This document shows positions 25,048-37,100 of a stretch of 64,000 bases of DNA, piece after piece (the first letter of the stretch is position 1; every line of letters starts with the position of its first letter). The translations under genes and the position numbers were made by a program. The notes below the pieces were generated by a model. That model saw only the letters and a list, made by a program, of their open reading frames with translations, had not been told where the DNA came from and ran no database searches. Source of the DNA: Paracentrotus lividus (lineage: Eukaryota > Echinodermata > Echinoidea > Camarodonta > Echinidae); the NCBI GenBank assembly GCA_940671915.1, contig CALNVZ010003434.1:43919700-43983699 (forward strand). Reading direction: 5' to 3'.

Positions 25048-25148
25048 ATGCCTTGTTTCTTAAGTACGATTCAAAGCCCGATTCAAGCTTTTCTTAGACC
25101 TGCAGTATGGATTCCAGGTCTCAACAGACTTCATAGTCACAGAGAACA
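25048..25148 (+). CDS. predicted exon 1
   Basis: ATG after ATAAAA, 33 codons plus two bases, ending CA before GTAAGT. The peptide starts MPCFLSTIQSPIQAFLRP and has four Arg, no acidic residue until the end (Glu33), and an amphipathic character. This resembles a mitochondrial targeting peptide, but that is inference. The start was chosen because the frame is open from it and the donor phase fits exon 2 exactly, completing a Gln codon. A missed exon in the 2 kb intron cannot be excluded. Confidence 0.5.
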
Positions 25149-28100
25149 GTAAGTTTATTGACGATCAATTTTGAAGACGGAACAGCAGCGGGTCACGGCA
25201 GCATGCACTGATGCAGCAGCGGGTCATAGGCATAGCCACAGCGCTCTCTCAACTCGAGGTGCCGTTGATGGGCGAGTCGGGGCCTCCGCTCCTTATTATG
25301 AAGTGCATTGGCTATGTCTGCGCACCTACAATTTGACCCCAAATTTATTAAAAAATAGAAAATTATGTTAAGATTCATCAATGTCGATCCTGGCCTTATC
25401 GTCGTTTCGGAAACCACTCGCTCAAATGCTTGTAGATCTAACTTAGTTGTACACAAAGTGAATGGGGTGGAAAGGAATTAAGAAGAAACCAATGCGTGTG
25501 ACTGAATGAAGCGCTGCTGCTGTACAAAGTGAATGGTGGTTTCCTCAATCACGATTATGCCAATGTCATTTCATTATTTATATTGTAATGATCAATTAAA
25601 AAAAAAAAAAAAAATCAAGAAATTATTTTCAGGAACAATGTTGTTTTGTTTACGATTATAGACTGGCTTGTCATGCTTGTCATTTTGTGTAGCAAGATTA
25701 AGAAGACAGGAAAGTGCCCATGTCTGCACACTATTACTCATTTTGCATGCTGTTTTAAGCTTTTGATTTGTCACTTTTTGACAATGGTTAAATATAGATC
25801 TAGATCCTATATTTATGGTAGCAATTAAAACTTGCTGAAACATGAAAGTCATTGTTAATCAGTTATTTTCAGTTTTTTTTTGTATCAAAATAGATTATGT
25901 TGAGGTTAAGATGGAAAATTTCGCGCAAAGAGCGGGTGGCACGTATTTAAAAACCTGCGAATATATGGGCATGATTTCTTATATTTACAAGTAATGGGTT
26001 CAATTGCGAGCTTACGAATGTGCAGCGCGAATTTAAGAACCTGTGAACATGTTTTGAGGCTGCCCAGCACGAAAAATTGATTGAGCCAAAATAACAGCGA
26101 ATGCAGTATCATGGACATATTTGGAAAAATCACAGCGTGCTACAGAAAATAAGTTGAAAAAATTCTTTCAATTATTATTTGCCAACCTCTTGATAATTAG
26201 AATATTTTGATTCATTGTTGGATAAACCCTGAGAGAATTTAGGAAAGTGGTTGAAAAACAGAGATTCTAAAACATAATATGACCTGCATTTCTGTTATAC
26301 CGGTACCACATGTTTTTACAAATGCAATACCTCTCAAGCCCTATTCTCTTTTTTATGCCTCCGCCACCGAAGGTGGTGCCGGAGGCATTATGTTTTCGGG
26401 TTGTCCGTCCGTCCGTCCGTCCGTCCGTACGTCCGTCCGTCCGTCCGTCCGTCCCGTTTTCGTTCTCGCGATAACTTAAGAACCGTTTGACGGATCACTT
26501 TCAAACTTGGATCATGTATGCCTATGGGAGGGGCAATGAACTGATTAGAATTTAGAGTCATGAGGTCAAAGTTCAAAGGCCACAGAGGACATTGTGTACT
26601 TGAAAATGGCTTGTTCTTGCGATAACTTAAGAACACTTTGATGGATGAACATCAAACTTGGGTCATGTGTGCATATGGTAGGGACAATAAATTTATTATA
26701 TTTTGAGGTCATGAAGTCAAAGGTCAAGGGTCACAGACGTCATTGTATACATGAAAATGGCACGTTCTTGCTGTAACTTCTGAACCGTTTTATGGATCAA
26801 CTTCAAACTTGGGTCATGTGGGAGGAAAGATGAACTGATTAGATTTTTGAGGTCAGGACATCAAAGGTCACTGGTTATTTATGTAAATGACTCGTTTGTG
26901 CAATTTCTGAAGGACCTTTGACAGATCAACTTAAACATGTTTATCCTTTTTATTACATCAGTAGCCATCCTTCCTGAGTTGGAAATAATTCTGATGATAC
27001 AACTTTAATAGATTTGGGGTCAATATCTCAAAGATGTCATGGTATAAATGGATGTAAAATACTCAACATGCGCATGCCTTTTTTTTCCGATGTGGCAATA
27101 CGGAGGCATGCCTTCCGACCGTGCGCGGTCGAAGATTCATCTAGTTTTCCTCTTGAATTAAGAATTTGTTTTCACCATTTCTTTTTAATCTTCAGGTGGG
27201 TAGCTTTGAGTGGAACAGCTGATCAGTTGGTGGATGAACTAGTCCAGGCTGTCAATAGAGTAGCAGAGGCTGATCCAAAGACTACATATGCAGTGAGGAA
27301 GGTATGTGAGTCTTGAAACCAAACAAAAAGCCTCCATAGTGGCTATTGAAGTATGGTTAGAATATTGGCCTTGTCTGCTGTAGGGAATGACCCACATACA
27401 GCTGCAAACCAACATCAGTCAGTAGCCTACTGAAAAATGGCTCTCTGCTGCCCTCTTGGTTGCTGAGAAAACTCGTCAATAATAATTAGCAAAACCAGCT
27501 TTAAACCTACCTCAGAATAAATTAAGATAATCTACATTCTCATTGCAATATAATTCTTCCATTAGATATATATTTTTAATTTTGTTTAGTAGAATTGTTA
27601 GACCCTTTTTTGGATATGCCACCTTGACTTAGCTTGAGCTGCTCAAGACACTCTTCTGCATTGACTTTCCATTGGAAGAAAACTGCTGCAGTAAGGTACT
27701 TCCCTGTGCAAGGTCAATTATGAATTGATCAAGCATAAGTGTAAGTGGGAATGACCTAGGGTTGGGATTAGATTGTAGACATGAAATTTGCCAAATTATT
27801 ATTAGAGCTAAGTGTAGTCTTGCATACATGTATACTCTAAAATTTGCACCATTCATAAGTGCATTAAAAGGTTCTTGTAATTCAACAATCACTTGAGAAA
27901 ACTGTTTTTCTCATTCTAAGGAACATTTACCTATCATACTATATCTAAAGTGTGTTGTGGTATTGTAATTATCCCAAATAATTATTTATTAAGGTTATTA
28001 AAGTTGCTAATCTGCACAATCATGTTTGAACAAGAGAAATACAAGCTCAGATCTACAAATACATGTAGCTATCCACTAAGTAAATCTATATTCTGTTAAT

Positions 28101-31100
28101 CTAATTTGCAAAACAGATATACTATATGTTCTAACAATCATAACAGGTTGACCGAGAGAAGCACAAGGTACAGATCTTCAACTGGACCTGGGCTGAGTGG
28201 CTGGATGTTGTGGAGATTGAGTTTAGAGATGGAGCTAACGGAGGAGTAGAAGCAAAGGTATACCAGCCCTCAGATACCCTTGTTTAGCGTCGGAGGTTTT
28301 GGGTTCCCTTTTTAGGCGTTCACACCCATACTATATTGAGAGAAAGTGCCCTCTGGCCTTGCCATAAACCTAACAAAATTCAAGGTTTATTTGTTATACA
28401 GCCATGGATCCAGCATTTGGAAGTAGGGGGCATATGCAGCAAATAAAAAAAAGGGGGGTGGGAGGGTCAGGCACCAATTTTCTTTTCAAATTTTCAAATT
28501 AAGTCGTCGTAGCCAAAATAATTTGGAAATAATCTGTTAAATTAATGTCCTCATATTGTTCCTTTCTACAATATAGATATATACCTACACCAAATATGTT
28601 CATGTTTCATCAATGGTTTTGCATGGAATTTTGAAAAAAAAAAAAAAAAATCATCAGAACAGTTAGTCAAATTGAGACAAGTGCAGACCACTATCTCACC
28701 AGAAAGTCATCACATCAAAGCTCTGAACATTTTTATAATTAATAAGTTTAGAAGTTGCGGAACCATAATGAATCTTGACTGCAAGCTTATCAGTTCCCAT
28801 CATTGCTGGTTATTTGTTTACACATAATAAAGTAGACAACTGGAGAGTCAAAACTGCTTTTGATTGGAACCAAACTCATACCACTGCAACGGAAATCTTT
28901 ACTGATTCAGAATATCTAAACCCCTTGTCAATATCTCTTTTAGATCGGGATTATCACCTTCAAAGAAGGGCCCCATTTTCAGGCTTCAGCGGTACCCGCA
29001 AGGGCGTCGAGATAGTATGACGTCACACCTTGGAACCCGTACCGTGTCCACTGTATGCACGTATCCTGTACTGTGCTATATTGCGTACATTGCACATTGT
29101 GATTCTTCAAAACTTTCTTTTCTTTCTTTTTATCTCATGCTTCACCCCAGGCCCTGACTAATTAACTGGTCAAATGATATATCTTGCCGACTGTCCTCTA
29201 TCATTGTCTATATATTTAAGTTATTCCTTTCCAATAATGTATTCTTTTTCATTATATTAAAGATATAATTAAAATAGGCCTATCCTCAGCACGACATTGT
29301 TTTCATTATGGACTGTTCAAATCACACTTTTAGTTTTGTTTTTTTTAATGACAAATTATTATAACCAGTTATCCTATATATCTATATTGTAAGGTTATCA
29401 TAATCTTGGAAAATTGTTCATTTGGTTTTGTAAGTCTTTATATATTGTGCAGATCCCGAGATACTTTCAATCCGTTATCTTTAATAATAATTTCGTCCAA
29501 ACTTTCGGATGGAATAGCTCCTTAGTTCTTCAGTTACAGTATATGTGAACCCTTTTTCATGTTTCAGTATTTTCAGAATGAAATAACATTATTTTGTAAA
29601 TTCGACCTGTTGCCAATGGATTTGACAGATTTTGCATTCGTGATAAAAGCAGCAGTCTTACGAGAGACGACTGTATATTCCATCCGCTCCTGGCGGACTG
29701 GATCCCGCTGCGTGTGTAGAAATTAAGCAAAACTAAATTAGTAGACCGTAAATATTGCAAACAAATCATGCTTACATAATTGAATTCTTAAATTCTGTCT
29801 CTCCAATATGTACTGATTTATTTTATGGACGTTTCTGGTTTCCAGCCATTGAATTTCGATAAATAAGGAATTTTTGGAAAATGTGACATGACCACCTTGT
29901 CAAACTAATGATGGTATTGTTTAATCCGTGTAAGTTAGTTGGGAAAGTCATGACGGTGGAATGATTATATTTTGCTCTAAAACCTTATTTGGAGGATTCA
30001 GATAAGAAACAATCATATTATAAAATCAATATAGATTCAACACAGAATAAGTCTTCTTAAGAATGAAGTCACTATAAATTATTACGTGAATTTTAAGCAT
30101 TATATCTGCCGAATGTCAATGGGCAAATCAACGGGCCGCACCGTTCACGCCCCTCGGTGAGAGATGAGCCAAGGCAATTCGTGCTTTTACCAATATGATG
30201 CAAATCTTTCAAAAATCTATCGCGGCAAGTTCAAATCTACAAAATAATCACAATCGTTAACAATATCTCAAAACATGATATTCTAAGGATATAGGGCCTA
30301 CAACCTTTTATGATTTGTCCAATGGTGCAATCAGTTGTGATAAAAGAGCCATATTAATCCGAGAAAGCAGCAGCTATAGCAAGCTTGTACAGTGCAAGCT
30401 ATGTGTTAACGTTTATATGCACGTACAGTACATGCACATGCTGAGCTGCGCGCGCAAGCTCAGAGCAGCTGGCTAGCTGTTCGAGCTGTCCAAGGTGTGA
30501 CGTCACAAGATAGGAGCTCCTCCGCACGCCGAGCGGCCCATTTGGGGGCGGATTAAACAAAAACACTAAAAACCGTTTACAGCTATTTCTGAGAGATTCA
30601 AGTCATTTTCAGCATGTCAATCGTATAAAGGAAGGAAAATCTATTTAGCAACATGCAATTTCGCCATTATTAGCAAATATTGTATATTTTCTCCGTGTGT
30701 ATACTTTAAACATTTATATTGATCTGTAACCTGTCATTACCAAATGTATATAAATTCATTTGCATCTTTTCTCCTTATCAGTGTTTCTCATTCTCGAGTG
30801 GATTTCTTCCAACTTGGTTCCCACTCTGCTTTATCTTCAACGTAGTAAGTATTTTATTAATAATCCTTGAGGTTGATTATTTCATGGTATTGCCGTTACC
30901 TTTATGCTTTCCTGTTCTCATATTAGAATTTAGAGTTCTCATATTAGAATTTAGAGCTCCATGCAAAAATAGTACATGTGAAAGGCATAGTAACCTTTAT
31001 CATTAATTTTTGTTAATCACTGACTCATTTTTCATAACAAATTTGCAAGCAAATCCATCCTTTTTCACCAATTCATGTAAATCTAATATGCAATCATACA

Positions 31101-34100
31101 TTAAATTATACAGTCCACTCCAGTTATAATGAGCATGAACACAACAAGTTTTTATTTTTTTTATTTAATGTATTTGATGTATTCTGCCCAGTTATTTCAA
31201 TCACATGTTTAGTATTCTGTTTAGCACCTCAATATAACAGGAGGAGACTTGTTGCCATACATTCTACAAAGCAAATATTCAGGGAATTTTAGGTTCTAAC
31301 ATTGAGTCAACCTAAACTATGGCTGAAGGTATGGCATGATTTCATTATGAAAAGGTAACTGATTATTTGCAAGAATTGATCACCAAATACTGTCCTCCAA
31401 GAAACCTGCGATCACAGTCAAAATCTCAGTTGGTTTCTCTCACTGTGGGTGCACAGTATTTTACGGTGCAAGGTCTTTTCAGCAAGCTGCCGCATAGTTA
31501 TTGAATAAACTCCCAAATAATCTAAGACAAACTGATACGTTGGAGAATTTTAAGAGTCTCTTGAAGACATATCTCTTTGGCCATTCTTTGAAATAACACA
31601 TTCATTTATTATATATCAAAGTATTCTTTTCTATGTGGTGTGTCCTATTATTCCTTTTCTTCTCTTTTTTTTCTAAGCGCATAGGTACTTAAATTCCTTT
31701 TTTGTGATATGCGCTATACAAGAATGGTTCACTATTATTATTGGGTTGCTTCTGAATAACTCGTTATAACAGGAGTGGACTGTATAAAGTTTTTCTTGTT
31801 CTTGTTCCTTATCATGTAAAAACCAATCGTTTATTCATTCACTTAATCTCAAAAATCTCACATTCCAACAACACATCAGAGCCGTATGTAAATCTGCATC
31901 CTATGGAATGTTTAAGATTGTAAAATAAGGAAACTGCTTGACCGACACACAACTGCAAAACTTATATGCCTTTGTCTTTTCGCACCTTGATTATTGCAAT
32001 TCTATTTTTTCTGGCCTTCCCTCATCATACTTACTTTCACTGCAAAGGATACACAATACCGCTGCAAGACTTGTTACTCTCTCAAGAAAACATGAGCACA
32101 TAACACCTATCTTACGTTCCCTTCATTGGCTCCCCATACACCATTGCATAACTTTTAAAGTTTTTCTACTCGCTTACAAAATACTTTGAGGTCAAGCCCC
32201 AAAATACCTTTTGAATCTTATTACATTACGTTCTTCCAGTCCGTCTAGACCACTACGATCCTCATTTACTAAACAGTTGGCTTTTGGTCCTCGCACTGCG
32301 ACAAGATATGGTGGTCGCGCACACTGTCAGTGCCCCAAATCTGTGGAACAAACACCCAGTACAAATTCATAATGGGAATTCCATTGAGCAATTCAAGACC
32401 GACCTAAAGACACACCTCTTTAACGCCTAAAGCACTCAGTTGTGAGTCGGTCAAGGGAGGTGCATGTCATCTTTTCTTTGTTTGTATGATTGACTACATT
32501 TGAATTTAATTTCCATCATACTGTTATTTGTATGATTTATTTCATGAAGTACATGTACGTTTTGCATATCTATTCAAAGTACAATTTGGACAGGTTTACA
32601 GTTTTCGATACTTTATAGCTTGAATTTGAATTGAATTGAATTTTATTATTTTCCATATCATCATCTCATCAAATAATTTCACATATAATTTTACATATAC
32701 ATATAAAATAATTCATACAAAAGATTAATTAATTATATAATATTGGATGCACTTGAGTGCAATATGAGATATATTCCATTCATCAGTATGAATATTGCAA
32801 GAGTCGAAGACGAGTGCAATATTCATACTGATGAATGGAATATATCTCATATTGCACGAAAGAAATCCAATATTATTATTATTATACATACAAACCATTT
32901 TCCATGGCAACAGCAACGCTACCAGTTTAAACAAAAAAGAGGTTTACTCATTTGTATTAAATCTGCCTAATCCGAGAATCTCACAAAATTAAAATGATCA
33001 ATCTATTATGACGTAAATTGTTGCTCCGCGTATCCATTGTTATAAAGATGTGTGCTATTATGACGTAAATTGTTGCTCCGCGTATCCATTGTTATAAGCT
33101 GTTACGCGCAGCATTTTACTGGCATCGCGGAGCTCGAGTGCAATATTGTAACAATAATGCACTCCTTTTCTCCATCGATACGGGTAGTGTAGACTACATA
33201 GGACATACATTATGCTAACAATATTGAACGCCGACAAGCAAACATCTGGAAGAGTATCAATACATGGTTTTAATGTATCGAAAAAGAGACCTAAACGTGT
33301 AATAATTTCAAGTAATTAACAGGAAATATAGTCCATTATAAGATAAGGATAAATGATAAAAGAAGGACATGCTAAAAAGTATTAGTAATATAAATCCATG
33401 TTACATTAAGCAGAATATTGAGCGGTTAGAAACATCAGTATTAAGCTCCTTATGAATGTTGTTATTATTATTATTATTATTAATTTCCTTTACTCTAATA
33501 ATTTTTTTTGGTGTTGTTTTCTTCTTTTTTTTCTTCTGTTTACAGTTGCTATTTTTCATACCATTCCTTGATATTGGGCTAAATTCAAGGCGTTTAAAAC
33601 GATTGCAGAAAGCCATGGACAGTAGCTGTGAATTGCAGAAATCAAAATAGATTTCTTATAAATTCTATTAAAAACCAGTAAGATTCTCATTGTGAGTGTA
33701 ACATGTGCAGGGTGCAGGCATCTGTATTTTTATTTAGTTTATTATTATTATTTTTTGGTCAAATAATTCAACATTTAATTACGTGATATACCCAGTTATT
33801 CTGGTTCAGTTGGATAATTTGTAATCTCTGCTCATTAAATGTAGTGTGTTTGTGCTAAAATCACTGCCTAAAGAGGTTCATTTGATTGGAAACTTAAATT
33901 GTTAAATCACTATTTAAAAATAAAATGCTTTTTACACCATATTATTCGGCTACAGCCCGATAGTCCGCGGGTCCTATAGTTCGCGGGTCCGATAGTCCGC
34001 GGGTCTGATAGTCCGCGGGTCCGATAGTCCCCGGGGGGGGGGGGGGGGGGTGATGTTCGTTACTCTGAAGGTTCGTTATTTGGAAAAGTAGAAAAGGTTC

Positions 34101-37100
34101 GTTATTCCAAAAATAGAAAAAGGTTCGTTAGTCCGAAAATATATAGAAAAGGTTCGTTAGTCCGAAAATACAAAAGATTCATTATTTCAAATTTTCATAT
34201 ATTCCAAAAATATAAAAAGGTTCGTTATTCCCAGTTTTCGTTATTCCAAAACTATATAAAAGCTTTGTTATTTCGAAAATAGAAAAGGTTCATTTAGTCC
34301 GAAAATAGAAAAAAGGTTCGCTAGTCCTAAAATAGAAAAAGGTTCGTTATTCCGAAAATAGAATAAGGTTTGTTAACTTATTCCAAAAATAGAAAATGAG
34401 GTTCATTATTCCGAAACTGAAATACTCTATGGCGAAGCCAGGAAAATCGAAAGGGCAGGCATGATGGTGGAGAGGGAGGGTAGAATCACCGTTGCTGTTC
34501 AATTGTTATGAGGATGGAAAGGGCTGATCTATCTTTACTTCGTTATTCCCAGTTTTCGTTATTCCAAAACTATATATTAAAAAAATAAAAAGCTTTGTTA
34601 TTTCGAAAATAGAAAAGGTTCATTTAGTCCGAAAATAGAAAAAAGGTTCGCTAGTCCTAAAATAGAAAAAGGTTCGATATTCCGAAAATATAAAAAGGTT
34701 CGTTATTCCGAAAATCGAAAGGGTTCGTTATTCCCAGTTTTCGTTATTCCAAAACTATATAAAAGCTTTGTTATTTCGAAAATAGAAAAGGTTCATTTAG
34801 TCCGAAAATAGAAAAAAGGTTCGCTAGTCCTAAAATAGAAAAAGGTTCGTTATTCCGAAACTGAAATACTCTATGGCGAAGCCAGGAAAATCGAAAGGGC
34901 AGGCATGATGGTGGAGAGGGAGGGTAGAATCACCGTTGCTGTTCAATTGTTATGAGGATGGAAAGGGCTGATCTATCTTTACTTATCGTTACTTTCAAAG
35001 GGGTGATCATGGGCTTATGGGACTAGTTCATTTTCATGTAATCGATATTATGTTTATTATGTAAATCATTGCCAGACCTATAAAAAGACTCAATAATAAT
35101 TCCGCAATTATATCCGCCCCGTCTTTGTTTCATGAAGAAGTAATTTCGAAAAAGTATCGGCGGCGACTTCTTAATCTTCCGATGGAGATTATTTTCCGCT
35201 GATAATGTTTTTAAATAATTTCTTTCATAAACAAATACGGAACAAATACAATTGCGGGAGTAATTATTTAGTTATGGCGTGATAACGACCAGAATTAGTA
35301 GCGAAAATTAATCTTTTTCAGAAGAAGTCGCCGTGAACAATTTTGTGAAATAAATTCTCCGAAAATCAAAATTTAACAGCGGAACCTGTTAAATATAGTA
35401 AGGACACACCTTCCCCTAAAAATCTCCCTTATCTGGAGGTTATTCACGGGTGACAAACACACAGTCCCCAACATTCGTATTCCATTCTCTCAGGCAGCAA
35501 TACATGTAGCTCAGATAAAATCAAAATCAAGATGCTTGATCTACGCCACTTCTTGACGCAACACATGCTTTGCCCCCAAAATATATCATCCTCCGCTTAG
35601 ACTATTATTGCATAATATCCTATTATTTTTTAATTAACACCTGTTTTTGTTACTAAAAGGAGTATAGTTTATTTTCGGAAAAACGAACCTTATTTCATTT
35701 TTGGATTAACGAACATTATTTCATTTTCGGACTAAAGAACCTTCGGAATAACGAACCTCATTCTATTTTCGGAATAATGAATCTTTTCTGTTTTCGGAAT
35801 AACAAACTTTTTTCTATTTTCGGAAAAAGAAACTTTAGAATATGAACCTCATTCTATTTTCAGAAAATCAAAAATTCGGACTAACAAACTTTTTTCTATT
35901 TTTGGATATAACGAAAATTCAAAATAAATTACCTTTTCTATTTTCGGACTAACGAACCTTTTTCTATTTTCGGAATAAAAAACCTAATTTTTTTTTTTTT
36001 GAATAACGAACCCTTTCTATTTTTGGATATGACGAAAATTCGGAATAACAAACCTTTTCTTTTTTAGGAATAACAAACCTTTTTCCATTTTCGGAGTAAC
36101 GAACCTTTTCTATTTACGGACTAACGAACCTTTTTCTATTTTCGGAATAACGAACATCATTCTAATTTTCGGAATAACGAACCTTCAGAGTAACAAACAT
36201 CACCCACCCACCCCCCCCCACCCCCCGCGCGGACTATCGGACCCGCGAACTAAATGACTCGCGGACTATCAGACCCGCGGACTATCGGACCCGCGGACTA
36301 ACGGACCCGGGGACTATCGGGATGACCCCTATTCATGCTGTTAATCATCACTTTAACCATCTTCATGGACTCTAACTTTTATGAGGGGTCATAAATCTTT
36401 ATATAATTTCTTTGGACTTTGATTTGTTTTTTTTTTCTTTTGTAATTTATAGCAATTGTTTCTTGTTACTTTTTCTTCCTTTTTTTTCCTTTTTATATAC
36501 ATCATCCTTAAAATGTAATCACTTTCTTTGCCTTCATTGATCACTTGACTTTATTTGCATGTTGTCCCTCATGTAATAGTTTGTATTTTATTCATTTCAT
36601 TTCTTAGTAATCACATGCATATTATCCGTTGTAACTCCCAGATCATTCTTTATCCGCAAATTAAAATATTCTAATGATTTAACTACTGTTTCCATGACTA
36701 GACTAGTAGAGTTAGAAACAGGTATTAGTAGATAACACTATTTGTAGAATGGCAAATTGAAGTTAGTGTTTGTTATGAAAAAGATTGTCTGTTGAAGAAT
36801 TGTCACCAAAATACATGTTTGTAATGGGCGATTCTTTGAAAAGTGAACCTTTTTTGGAAAAAATAAAGTTTGTCCTTTTTGTTTTTAAGCTGCACATTCA
36901 TATAGAGCATTGTTCCTGAGTTTCATGAAATGCATTTTTTATCTTAATTTTTACAAATTTTTCAATGCTCATTTGCATAAATAACATGCAAAAAATTATG
37001 TAGAAAATGGTACGTAAAATAATCATTTCTTTGACCCTAGACTTTGATTAAATGCTGGTCCTCCTTACTTATGATTATTGTCATATAAACCTCTTTTTAA

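Larger units (their letters stand above)
30845..33545 (+). other. intron 4
   Basis: GTAAGT to CTGTTTACAG. It is packed with elements: the pogo-like TIR element at 31,111-31,782, two L2/CR1-like LINE tails, a perfect hairpin at 32,757-32,857, a 52-bp-period tandem duplication at 33,003-33,097 and an ATT microsatellite just before the acceptor. Confidence 0.6.

Noticed and set aside
26279..26636. Ser-Val-Arg-Pro repeat frames
   Set aside because: They are readings of the GTCC tract of a dispersed repeat.
31938..32189. 83-codon plus-strand frame as a host gene
   Set aside because: Its motifs (SHLDYCNSIFSGLP, HITPILRSLHWLP) are those of L2/CR1 LINE reverse transcriptase, and the flanks continue the LINE in other frames.
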